From: Verrucomicrobiaceae bacterium
Lineage (GTDB): Bacteria; Verrucomicrobiota; Verrucomicrobiia; Verrucomicrobiales; Verrucomicrobiaceae
NCBI GenBank assembly: GCA_947463285.1
Contig: CANHTV010000104.1
Coordinates: 1-9,848 of the forward strand
Direction: 5' to 3'
DNA: 9,848 nt
Positions 1 through 9,200 of the stretch are shown piece by piece (positions within the stretch are counted from its first letter, which is position 1; every line of letters begins with the position of its first letter). The notes below the pieces were generated by a model. It ran no database searches, was not told where the DNA came from, and saw only the letters and a program-made list of their open reading frames with translations. Position numbers and translations under genes: made by a program.

Positions 1-176
1 CTGGTGAAGAAAGAGGAGAGCTGACTGCCATGAGGTGAGCGTCGTGAAGGATGAATCGATAGGGTCTAAAACCGCGATGCATCGGCAGCACGGCATTCAT
101 CAGACTCAGCTCCTCATCAGAAAGGGACAAGCCACGTTCCTGTCACAAAACCAGTCGGTGTTTGGCCAAGCGTGTT

Positions 177-191
177 GCAGGCACTCTTGCC
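177..191 (-). repeat. Degenerate half-copy of the palindromic repeat
   Basis: The core GGCACTCTTGCC is the reverse complement of the right-hand hairpin of the repeat found whole in hsdM and after hsdR (core GGGCAAGAGTGCCC). The flanks have drifted and no partner hairpin is visible close by at the usual spacing, so this looks like a decayed or solitary half-element. Confidence 0.5.
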
Positions 192-264
192 TAGAAATTG
201 ACGTTGTTTAGGCCTGCTACGCAGGCGTTGACGGTTGCTTATCCCGCGTGCGCATTGGCTCAGA

Positions 265-287
265 GTGATGCGGACACTCCTGCCCGC
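265..287 (+). repeat. Half-copy of the palindromic repeat (left hairpin)
   Basis: These 23 bases are identical to 2149-2171 inside hsdM, including the GTGATG outer end and the CGGACACTCC core. No matching right-hand hairpin follows. The exact identity between an intergenic copy and a coding copy argues for recent spread or gene conversion rather than chance. Confidence 0.75.
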
Positions 288-448
288 ACGGTTTTCACAA
301 AAAACAGTGAACGGCACGGAGTACCCTCAACAACCGTCAACAGCGAAACCTAAACAGCTCCCGCCCGCCTCGCTCCCACGCCCCCGCCTTCGAAAGCCTC
401 CCTGTCTCCAAGTCTGATTGTCTCCCCGTCTGGCAAATCCCCTCCCCT

Positions 449-464
449 CCGGTCACGCGACCGG
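449..464. other. Short GC-rich hairpin
   Basis: A perfect 6-bp stem (CCGGTC / GACCGG) closes a 4-base loop. There is no T-run on either side, so it does not look like a standard intrinsic terminator. It could be the end signal of an upstream gene or simply a chance palindrome. Confidence 0.3.
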
Positions 465-692
465 TTCTGCCTCGAAAACGTCTTCGCCTTCATGACACGA
501 GTGGGTTGAGGGAGTGCTTATACCAGATCGGGCCGGGATTTGGGAAGAAGAATTTTGGGGATATTAACACCAATCCACGGCCTCGGCTCCCAGCCCCTTG
601 CCACAACGGCGATACCCTGCTTGGATAGGGAAAATATCCTTTAGGCTCGCATCGATTCGGCGCACTCTCTCACCCCACACGTCACTCCCTGC

Positions 693-2479
693 ATGATCTG
701 GACTGCCCCTTCTGAAAAAGACCTTGCCACCGATACCTTGGAGAAGCGCCTCTGGTCGGCGGCCAACCAGCTCTGGGCGGGAGCCGGGCTGAAGCAGTCG
801 GACTACTCGGAGCCGATTCTGGGACTCATCTTCCTGCGTTTTGCCGAGGTGCGGTTCATGGGGCGGCGGGCGGAGCTGGAAAAGACGAGCGCGTCGTCGC
901 GTCGTGGGTCGCGGGTGGATGACCCGGCGTCCTACATTGAGCAAAACGTGCTCTACCTGCCCGCGGGCGCACGCTTTGCGGAGCTGCTCCAACTCCCGGA
1001 GGGCACGGACATTGGCAAGGCGGTGAATGAGGCCATGAAGGCCATCGAGCGGGACAATCCGCACATGGCCGGCGTGCTGCCGAAGGGCTATCAGGTCTTC
1101 GATTCCCTCCTGCTCAGCAACCTGCTGAAGACCCTCTCCACCATCCCCGCCGATCTGGAGGGCGACGCCTTCGGGAAGATCTATGAATACTTCCTCGGCA
1201 CCTTCGCCATGAGCGAGGGGCAAAAGGGCGGCGAGTTCTTCACGCCCACCAGCATCGTCCGTTTTCTCGTCGAGGTGCTGGAGCCCTTCCACGGTCGCAT
1301 CCTCGATCCCGCCTGCGGCTCCGGCGGCATGTTCGTGCAGAGCGCCCGCTTCGTGAAGGAGCACAAACGCAACCCCGGCGCGGAACTCAGCATCCACGGG
1401 CAGGAGCGGGTGGATGGAAACGTCCGCCTCGCCCGCATGAACCTCGCCGTTCATGGTCTGGAGGGCGACATCAAGCACGGCAACACCTACTACGAGGACC
1501 TGCACAGCACCGTCGGGAAGTTCGACTTCGTCTGTGCCAATCCGCCCTTCAACGTCAGCCAGGTGGACAAGGAGCGCCTCAGCGCTGAGGTCGGCACCGG
1601 TCGCCGTTACCCCTTCGGCCTGCCGCGCACGGACAATGCGAACTACCTCTGGATTCAGGATTTCTATTCCGCGCTGAATGACCAAGGCCGCGCCGGTTTC
1701 GTCATGGCCAACTCCGCCTCCGACGCCCGCGCCTCCGAGCAGGACATCCGCCAAAAGCTCATCGAGGCCCGTGCCGTCGATGTCATGGTCGCCGTCGGCC
1801 CCAATATGTTCTACACCGTCACGCTGCCCTGCACGCTGTGGTTCTTCGATCGGTCGAAAGCTGGCGAAGGGAGCGCGGACACTCCTGTCCGCTCAGAAAA
1901 CAAAGGCGGCGCAGCCGCGAAGAATCAAGAAGCGGGCAAGAGTGCCCACGCTCCTCTCAACAGAGCGGACACCGTCCTCTTCATCGACGCCCGCCACATC
2001 TACCGCCAGATCGACCGCGCCCACCGCGACTGGACCGACGCCCAGATCAGCTTCATGGCGAACATCGTCCGCCTCTATCGCGGCGAGTCCCCCGACTTCA
2101 CCCTCGGCGGCGAAGAGGCGAAAGCGAAGCTCGAAGAGCTGTTCGGAAGTGATGCGGACACTCCTGCCCGCAATGCCCAAGGGAGCGTGGACACTCCTGT
2201 CCGCTCCAGTCCAAAACCTGCGGGCAAGAGTGCCCACATCACCTGCGCCTACCGCGACATCCCCGGCCTCTGTAAGGCCGCCACCCTCGCCGAGATCGAA
2301 GCCCAAGGCTGGAGCCTGAACCCCGGCCGCTACGTCGGCGTCGCCCCTGGCGAGACCGTCAGTGATGAGGACTTCAAGACCCAGCTCGGCACCTGGAACG
2401 AAGAACTCGAAACCCTCAACGCCCAGGCCCGTGAGCTGGAGCAAACCATCGCCCAAAACGTGGCGGAGATTCTGGAGGC

Positions 2480-2483
<4 letters not shown>
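693..2483 (+). CDS. hsdM: Type I restriction-modification DNA methyltransferase subunit HsdM
   Basis: The product is the modification subunit of a Type I system, which with HsdS methylates adenine N6 in the recognition site using S-adenosylmethionine. The N-terminal HsdM_N-type region covers about residues 10-150. The catalytic domain follows, with SAM-binding motif I DPACGSGG at 205-212 and catalytic NPPFN at 283-287. The end is a helical, probably coiled-coil tail (about 560-596). At 596 aa it is longer than many relatives of roughly 500-550 aa. The extra length is largely two in-frame repeat-derived stretches at about residues 393-421 (SADTPVRS ... AGKSAHAP) and 486-517 (DADTPARN ... AGKSAHI), both outside the catalytic motifs. 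The ATG at 693 fits the usual family N-terminus (WTAPSEKDLATDTLEKRLW), but no Shine-Dalgarno is visible. The stop overlaps hsdS. The methylase is probably functional, though the inserts could affect stability. Confidence 0.96.
1870..1954 (+). repeat. Palindromic repeat element, in frame inside hsdM (copy A)
   Basis: The left hairpin starts GGAGCGCGGACACTCC and the right hairpin is GCGGGCAAGAGTGCCC followed by ACGCTCC. The outer 21 bases of the two ends are inverted copies of one another (17 of 21 match by hand). About 37 bases separate the two hairpins. The element reads through as SADTPVRS ... AGKSAHAP and leaves the hsdM frame intact. Conserved HsdM sequence (LPCTLWFFDR before, ADTVLFIDARH after) lies on both sides, which marks it as an insertion into a loop. 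Confidence 0.85.
2149..2242 (+). repeat. Composite palindromic repeat, in frame inside hsdM (copy B)
   Basis: The outer ends GTGATGCGGACACTCC and GAGTGCCCACATCAC form an inverted pair (18 of 21 match by hand). Between them lies another left hairpin of the GGAGCGTGGACACTCC type at 2182-2207, so this copy has two left units and one right unit. It reads in the same frame as copy A (DTPAR, DTPVRS, AGKSAH). Conserved HsdM sequence (AYRDIPGLCK) resumes directly after it. Confidence 0.85.
2474..2478 (+). promoter_or_regulatory. Shine-Dalgarno for hsdS
   Basis: GGAGG lies at the very end of hsdM. It is 1 base from the ATG at 2480 and 4 bases from the next in-frame ATG at 2483. The spacing favours 2483 as the real start, which would make HsdS one residue shorter. 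It is one of the few clear ribosome sites in the window. Confidence 0.5.
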
Positions 2484-3681
<1,198 letters not shown>

Positions 3682-3685
<4 letters not shown>

Positions 3686-4479
3686 GTTTCAGCTTTCCAT
3701 CATACAGGGGGCTTTGCCGATACTTGGGCGAGACAGACGCACTGGTCGAGCTAACTGAGCTTGCCTGCCGTTCATTCCAAGATTCAGCGAAAAGCTCCCC
3801 AGACGTAGCCGCATTTGTGGAGGCTGCATCAGTCCGGTTTGGAATCCGCGTGAATCTCGCTGAGGTAGACTTGCTTTCGCGTCATCTCGCGAAGAATTAC
3901 ATCGTGACGGTCTATCAGTCCGCAGAGTGCTTTCTGAGTCAATTCCGAAAGGAACACCGGGCACTTTACCAAAAGGAGTGGGTTGGCGATCGCGACGACA
4001 TTGACCCGCTCAGCTTGACGCTGATGAATCTCCACACGCCATTGCCGGAGAATCTCATTGGGCAAGATTTGATCAGCCGGTTTCAATACTACCGAATCAT
4101 TCGCAATTGGACCGTTCACACCAAGGACTCTGACTTGAGTAAGCCTCAGGCTAGGTTTGCGGAGATTGTTCCTTACAAGGCAGAACGGCTGTCCCTCGAA
4201 AGTCCACTGCCGCAGTGCAATCCCCCTGAAGCCTTGGCGTTTGAGGATTTCATCTGCTTCTCTCGGATAACCAAACTGATTGCCGAATCAATTTGCACCA
4301 TAGAAAAACCATCGAATGACCATTGGCTCTCCATGTTCCCTTTTACCGAGTTCAAGCGGTTGGGTAACAAACCGGAGCGGATGCGGAACTCAATTGCTGG
4401 AAGGCTTTGCACAGTCTATGGCATGGACGCACCGACCGCCCAATGGATAGCTCAAGAACTTTATGACTCACTAGCATAA
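3682..4479 (+). CDS. HEPN-motif protein, candidate RNase (HEPN1)
   Basis: I do not recognise a named family for this 265-aa protein. Residues 141-146 read R-N-W-T-V-H, matching the HEPN catalytic signature R-x4-6-H with a polar residue after the Arg. The motif lies in a predicted helix (ISRFQYYRII leads in). A long helix before it (about 65-97, LLSRHLAKNYIVTVYQSAECF) and another after it (about 208-230) fit an all-helical HEPN fold. There is no signal peptide, membrane segment or ATPase domain. HEPN proteins are often RNases in defence and toxin systems. The gene occupies the place of prrC in the E. coli prr locus, between hsdS and hsdR. Its ATG overlaps the hsdS stop, and its last five codons, stop included, lie inside the tRNA-like gene that follows. 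Base composition is lower in GC than hsdM: 31 of 60 at 3901-3960 against 39 of 60 at 1261-1320. The motif is clear to see; RNase activity is inferred. Confidence 0.8.
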
Positions 4480-4572
4480 TAGGAAGTGCGCCCCCCTCCA
4501 TCTGCGCAAGGATTCGAGTTTCGTGCTCAGATGAAGGGGGAGGCTCAGGTTCAAGTCCTGAGTGAGTCACCA
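4465..4572 (+). tRNA. tRNA-like RNA gene with expanded anticodon arm, anticodon undetermined
   Basis: A cloverleaf can be drawn with standard spacing. Acceptor stem GACTCAC (4465-4471) pairs 7 of 7 with GTGAGTC (4562-4568). T8 and A9 follow, then D stem GCAT/GTGC with loop AATAGGAA containing G18-G19, then G26. The anticodon stem is CCCCC/GGGGG (5' strand 4491-4495, 3' strand 4536-4540). A 4-nt variable region (AGGC) leads to T stem TCAGG/CCTGA (5 of 5), loop TTCAAGT, discriminator A73 and encoded CCA (4570-4572). The oddity is the anticodon loop, 40 nt (4496-4535) instead of 7, so no anticodon can be read directly. The gene lies in sense orientation between two operon genes, overlapping the first by 15 nt and ending 8 nt before the next start, with no visible promoter of its own. 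It could be a non-decoding tRNA mimic (decoy, sensor or carrier), a tRNA with a 33-nt intron, or a decayed tRNA. The intact acceptor and T arms argue against decay. Confidence 0.85.
4492..4540 (+). other. Extended hairpin replacing the anticodon arm
   Basis: In an alternative pairing shifted by one base, CCCCCTCCATCTG (4492-4504) pairs with CAGATGAAGGGGG (4528-4540) with one mismatch in 13. The pairing continues with breaks (GCA/TGC, then G-C, G-T, A-T) to a 7-base tip TTCGAGT at 4513-4519. That tip matches the T-loop consensus TTCGANT. The arm is therefore either a single long rod or a 7-nt anticodon loop interrupted by about 33 nt. Both readings use the same bases. Confidence 0.7.
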
Positions 4573-4580
4573 ATCACAAG

Positions 4581-5285
4581 ATGAAAATGTCCAACTCCTA
4601 CCGCGAAAACCTGCTGATCAGTCACCCAGTGGTTGACTGGGCCGAGTTAGAATCGCGCGGTTGGGTGTCATTTACTCTTGCGTCGTCCGCCGAATCAGAC
4701 TTGCCAGGGCCCCTCCTTTCACTGGCTAATGGTCTTGGGACACCAACAGCTACGCGCCCTGGGGCCAATCTGTGCGATACGCTATCGCCTACTCCGTCCG
4801 AGGCGGCAAAGCCACGATCTTTGAGCAAGGTTCACGATGTTGGGGAGTTTCCCCTTCACATGGACACGGCTCATTGGCTAACTCCATGCCGCTACTTGAT
4901 GCTAGCCTGTGTTTCGCCCGGCAGTGCCGAGCGGCCCACGCTCCTGTTGGACGCGCGTCGACTTCCGCTAAACAACCATCAATCCTCGTTACTTCACAGC
5001 ACGCCGCTTCGCGTTACGAACGGTCGAAGCTCGTTCTTCTCCACCATCCTGTCTAATGCACGCCCATTTGTCCGCTACGACCCCGGTTGCATGACGGCGG
5101 CAACACCCAACGGGGCGGACGCACTTGCAATTCTGGAGCGCCAGAATTGGCTCGATTACGTCGAAACCTTTCAATGGAAAGCGGGCACCGTGCTCGTCAT
5201 GGATAATTGGCGGATTCTCCACGGGCGAGGGCACGCTGATTGTCCCGACTCCGACCGAAAGCTCCTCAGAATCTCAATACAATGA
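4581..5285 (+). CDS. TauD/TfdA-type Fe(II)/2-oxoglutarate dioxygenase-like protein
   Basis: The 234-aa protein has the metal-binding layout of the TauD/TfdA group. The H-x-D pair is H93 and D95 in PLHMDTAHW. The distal histidine is H214 in the typical DNWRILHGRG. A 2-oxoglutarate-binding arginine is likely R230, 16 residues later (R226 is possible). It is shorter than TauD (about 280 aa), mostly in the N-terminal and middle parts, and the start M1 could also be M3. Such enzymes couple oxidation of 2-oxoglutarate to hydroxylation or other oxidation of a small substrate, in the cytoplasm. The substrate is unknown. It starts 8 nt after the CCA end of the tRNA-like gene and overlaps the next start by ATGA, so it belongs to this operon. 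A role in oxidising the RNA, an amino acid carried by it, or a partner protein is only inference. No strong ribosome site is seen. Confidence 0.85.
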   Translation: MKMSNSYRENLLISHPVVDWAELESRGWVSFTLASSAESDLPGPLLSLANGLGTPTATRPGANLCDTLSPTPSEAAKPRSLSKVHDVGEFPLHMDTAHWLTPCRYLMLACVSPGSAERPTLLLDARRLPLNNHQSSLLHSTPLRVTNGRSSFFSTILSNARPFVRYDPGCMTAATPNGADALAILERQNWLDYVETFQWKAGTVLVMDNWRILHGRGHADCPDSDRKLLRISIQ

Positions 5286-6229
5286 AGCCAACAACGAATC
5301 CCGCTTTGGAGCGCGACGCGCTCTACGCTAAATCGCAGGTTTATATCCGCCGTGGCTTCCGGGCTCAAGCCGACGAGGACACCGAGGAGTATCAACTTTG
5401 GGCGTCACTTGCACTTGAGTTACTTGGCAAAGCGGCATTAGCCAAGGTCCATCCAGCTCTGATCGCTGACCCGAATCACTCCCAGTCTTTATTCGCAGCG
5501 TGCGGACGCCAGCTTTCCCCCGAGATCAGGACTATTGCCGCGCATACGCTGTTTGAGCGGCTCAGTCACATCGACAAGGCTTTTGACTCACGTCACAAAA
5601 AAATCTGCGAACAGATGGCATTGCGCCGGAATGCCGAATTGCATTCGGGCGAGTCTCCGTTTTCTGGGATGTCGCCTGAAGCTTGGGAGCGAGAGTTCTG
5701 GGGCGCAGTCGAGGTAGTGTTAAAGATGCAGGCCGAGAGTTTGGAATCGTGGTTGGGTGCAGAAGACTCGAAGACGCCAGCCCAAATTCTGGAGCAGGCA
5801 GAAGAGGCAATGCAGTGGGCTGTGAAGCACCGGATTGAGCGATGCAAAGAAGACTTCACGAAGAAATACCAAGACCCGAAGCAGCGGGCCAAAATTTTGG
5901 AGGACACAAAGAAGTTCCGCTACTGGGAGTGGCCGCAGTTCATAAACATGGCGGGAGAAGGCCTTGATATGGCAGAATGCCCCGCTTGCACTGCAACCGG
6001 AATGCGTTCGGGCAGTCTGTGGAATGAAGAAGTGTCAGATGAGCAAGACCCCGAAGACCCAGGGACGGAGTGGGTCGACCTGACATATGTAACCGAAGAA
6101 TTTTTTTGTCCCACGTGTGGGCTTCGGCTCTTTGGCACGAAGGAGATCGAAGCCGGTGGTCTTTCAGAGGAATACACGAAGTCGGAAGCGCGCGGGCGCG
6201 ACTTCGGAGAGGAATACGGGAACGATTAA
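5282..6229 (+). CDS. HEPN-motif protein with C-terminal zinc ribbon (HEPN2)
   Basis: I do not recognise a named family. With the ATG at 5282, which overlaps the previous stop by ATGA, the protein is 315 aa. A TTG 42 nt upstream is also open but less likely. Residues 116-121 read R-N-A-E-L-H, again the HEPN signature R-x4-H. It follows helices at about 35-58 and 80-112 and precedes HSGESPF, a context common in HEPN domains. The region 160-215 is charged and helical. Two CxxC pairs, C233/C236 and C276/C279, form a likely zinc ribbon with a long acidic loop between them, which could bind nucleic acid or a partner protein. The tail is acidic. It could act as an RNase, or as a non-catalytic partner of HEPN1. 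It ends 6 nt before hsdR. The zinc ligands and HEPN motif are visible; function is inferred. Confidence 0.8.
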   Translation: MKPTTNPALERDALYAKSQVYIRRGFRAQADEDTEEYQLWASLALELLGKAALAKVHPALIADPNHSQSLFAACGRQLSPEIRTIAAHTLFERLSHIDKAFDSRHKKICEQMALRRNAELHSGESPFSGMSPEAWEREFWGAVEVVLKMQAESLESWLGAEDSKTPAQILEQAEEAMQWAVKHRIERCKEDFTKKYQDPKQRAKILEDTKKFRYWEWPQFINMAGEGLDMAECPACTATGMRSGSLWNEEVSDEQDPEDPGTEWVDLTYVTEEFFCPTCGLRLFGTKEIEAGGLSEEYTKSEARGRDFGEEYGND

Positions 6230-6235
6230 ACGACT

Positions 6236-9200
6236 ATGAGCGCCCACGCCTACACCGAAGACCAACTCGTCGAGCAGCCCGCCATCGGGCTGTTTGAGGA
6301 TCTTGGCTGGGAGACGGTGTCGGCGGCGGAAGAGATGTTCGGGACTGCTGGCACGCTGGGACGAACGACGAAGATGGAAGCGGTGCTGACGGGGCGGTTG
6401 CGGGTGGCTTTGGAAAAACTGAATCCCTCTCTGCCACCGGAGGCAATCACCTCGGCCATCGACGAACTAACGCGGAACCGCTCGGCGATGAGCATGGCAG
6501 CGGCGAACCGCGAGGTGCATGAGCTTTTGAAGCAGGGCATTAAGGTCAGCGTGGCGGACAGGGAACGCGGCGGACAGAAGACGGAGCGGGTGCGGGTGAT
6601 CGACTGGGAGAACCCGGAGGCGAATGATTTCCTCCTCGTGAGCCAGATGTCCATCCAAGGACCGCTCTACCTGCGGCGGCCCGATTTGATCGGCTTCGTC
6701 AACGGGCTGCCGCTGGTGGTGGTGGAACTCAAGAAGCCGGGCGTGCCCGCGCAGCAGGCCTTCACGGACAACCTGACCTGCTACAAGGCGGACATCCCGG
6801 CGCTGTTTTGGGGCAATGCGCTCATGATCGCCAGCAATGGCACGGACAGCCGCGTGGGATCGCTGACGGCGGACTGGGAGCGGTTCTTTGAGTGGAAGCG
6901 CATCGCCAGCGAGGACGAGCCGCGCCGGGTTTCCCTGGAGGTGATGATTCGCGGCACCTGCGACAAGACGCGCCTGCTGGACCTGGTGGAGAACTTTATT
7001 CTTTTCTCCGAGCACAAGGCCGGGCTGGTCAAGATCGTGGGGCAGAACCATCAGTTCCTCGGTGTGAACAACGCCATCACCGCCAGCCTGAAGGCCCGCA
7101 CGGAAGGCCACGGACGCGGCGGGGTCTTCTGGCAGACGCAGGGCAGCGGCAAGAGCTTCTCCATGGTCTTCTACTCCCAGAAGATCCTGCGCACCGTGCC
7201 GGGCGACTGGACTTTTGTTATTGTGACGGATCGCGTGGAGCTGGACGAGCAGATCGCCACGACCTTCAAAGCCTGCGGTGCCGTGAGCGAAGCCGAGGGC
7301 GAAATCTGCCACGCCAGTAGCGGCGAGCATCTGCGCGAGCTGCTGCGCGGGAATCACCGCTATGTCTTCACGCTGGTGCATAAGTTTCAAACGGACGAGA
7401 AGCTGACGGATCGGCGCGACGTCATCGTTTTGACCGATGAAGCCCACCGCAGCCAGTATGACACGCTAGCACTCAATATGAGAGCCGCGCTGCCGAACGC
7501 GACCTTTGTAGCCTTCACCGGCACGCCGCTGATCGCGGGCGAGGAGCGGACGCGGGAGGTCTTTGGCGATTACGTCTCCATCTACGACTTCCAGCAGAGC
7601 GTGGAGGACGGCGCGACGGTGCCGCTCTTCTACGAGAACCGCACGCCCGAGCTGCACCTGGATAATCCCGACCTGAACGAGGACATCTACGCGCTGATCG
7701 AAGAAGCTGAGCTAAGCGATGAGGGCGAGGAGAAGCTGCAACAGGAACTGGGCAAGCAATACCACCTGATCACCCGCGATGATCGACTGGAGACCGTGGC
7801 GAAGGACATCGTGACGCATTTCCTAGGCCGTGGCTTCCAGGGCAAGGCGATGGTGGTGAGCATCGACAAAGCCACAGCCCTGAAGATGCACGCGAAGGTG
7901 CAGAAGCACTGGATGGCGGAGAAGGAGCGAGTGCAGGGAGAGATCGCCAAGCTCGATGCGATCAAAGGTTTCCGCACGGATGAACAACTGACAACGCGGG
8001 CAGAGTTGAAGGTGCGTCTTGATAGGCTCCAGAGCACCGACATGGCGGTCATCGTATCCGGCGAGCAGAACGAGATCGCCAAGATGGCCGCGAAGGGCAT
8101 CGACATCGTGCCTCATCGCAAGAGGATGAACGATGAGGCGCTAGACGAGAAGTTCAAAGACCCCGCCGATCCGCTGAGCATTGCGTTTGTCTGCGCCATG
8201 TGGCTGACAGGCTTCGACGCGCCAAGCTGCTCGACGATCTATCTCGATAAGCCGATGCGGAATCACTCGCTGATGCAGACCATCGCCCGTGCGAACCGCG
8301 TCTTTCCCGGCAAGCAAAGCGGCTTGATCGTGGACTACGCCAACGTCTTCGCCTCACTGGAGAAGGCGCTCGCCATCTATGGAGCAGGCAAAGGCGGCAA
8401 GACGCCCGTGCGAGACAAGCAGGAACTGGTGGAGCAACTGCGCACGGCCTTGAAAGAGGCGGCGGAGTTTTGCCAACACCAAGGCGTGAGCCTGACGGCC
8501 ATCCACGAGGCCACCGGCATGGAGAAGCTGCACCTCCTGGGCGAAGCGGTGAATGCGCTGATCTCCCCGGACGAACTGCGGAAGCAATTCCTGGCCCACG
8601 AGAAGCTGGTGCGAGCGCTCTACCAAGCCGTGAAGCCGGACAAGGTCGCCATCGAGTTTGCCCCGATGTGCTCGCTGCTCGCCACGCTGGCCGATACGAT
8701 CAAGACGCAGACCGGCGAAGGCGAAACGCCCGACATCACGCCGATCATGGGCAAACTGAACGACCTGCTCGACGAGTCCATCGGCGCGGAAGGTTTCACC
8801 ATTGCCGAAGGTCAGGCCGGAGCACGCCACGGCGTGATCGACCTGAGCAAGATCAACTTCGAGGCGCTGGCGAAGAAGTTCAAAGAGTCGAAGCAGAAGA
8901 ACCTCGACATTGAGAAGCTCAAAGCCGCCATCCGCGCCACGCTGGACAAGATCGTCCACATGCACCGCGCCCTGCGGACCGACTACCAGCAGAAGTTCGA
9001 GGAACTGATCTCCAGCTACAACGCTGGAAGCCGCAATATTGACGAACTCTTTGAGGAACTTCTGAAGCTCAGCCGTGAACTCAGTGAGGAGCAGACGCGG
9101 CACGTCCGCGAGAACATGCTGCCCGATGAACTGGTCATCTTCGACATCCTCACCCGTCCCGCTCCCGACCTGAGCGATGACGAACGTGACGAGGTGAAGA

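Larger units (their letters stand above)
1..692. other. Leader region upstream of hsdM, no supported gene
   Basis: I see no convincing gene here. On the + strand, a frame from the left edge stops at about 36 and could be the tail of an upstream gene. On the - strand, a frame is open from an ATG at 98-100 to the left edge (33 codons), but nothing in it is recognisable. The stretch also holds one half-copy and one degenerate half-copy of the window's palindromic repeat and a 6-bp hairpin at 449-464. From about 355 to 450 it is rich in C and T on the + strand. The hsdM promoter should lie between about 490 and 690, but no candidate pair of -35/-10 boxes is good enough to call. Confidence 0.5.

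Noticed and set aside
1..100. - strand frame open from ATG at 98-100 to the left edge
   Set aside because: Only 33 codons are visible, with no recognisable motif; it could be a real N-terminus but cannot be supported from this window.
235..417. Small + strand frame in the leader
   Set aside because: It starts in a repeat half-copy, runs through a C/T-rich tract, and has no ribosome site or recognisable protein.
598..626. Possible hsdM promoter (TTGCCA, 17 bases, TTGGAT)
   Set aside because: The second box matches TATAAT at only three positions; too weak to annotate.
564..1754. Long - strand open frame (396 aa) opposite hsdM
   Set aside because: It is antisense to conserved HsdM motifs and is the usual shadow of a GC-rich gene; no domain is recognisable.
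4492..4540. Hairpin read as an intrinsic terminator after HEPN1
   Set aside because: There is no T-run after it, and it fits exactly inside a tRNA cloverleaf with paired acceptor and T arms on both sides.
5240..5281. TTG start giving HEPN2 14 extra residues
   Set aside because: The ATG at 5282 makes the same ATGA overlap seen at other junctions in the operon, and the extra residues lie wholly within the preceding gene.
6467..7447. Long - strand open frame opposite hsdR
   Set aside because: It lies opposite the nuclease and helicase motifs of HsdR, and its composition is that of a mirror frame.
8392..8415. HsdR segment GGKTPVRDK resembling the DTPVRS repeat peptide
   Set aside because: The DNA lacks the GGACACTCC core and the partner hairpin, and this segment belongs to normal HsdR sequence.
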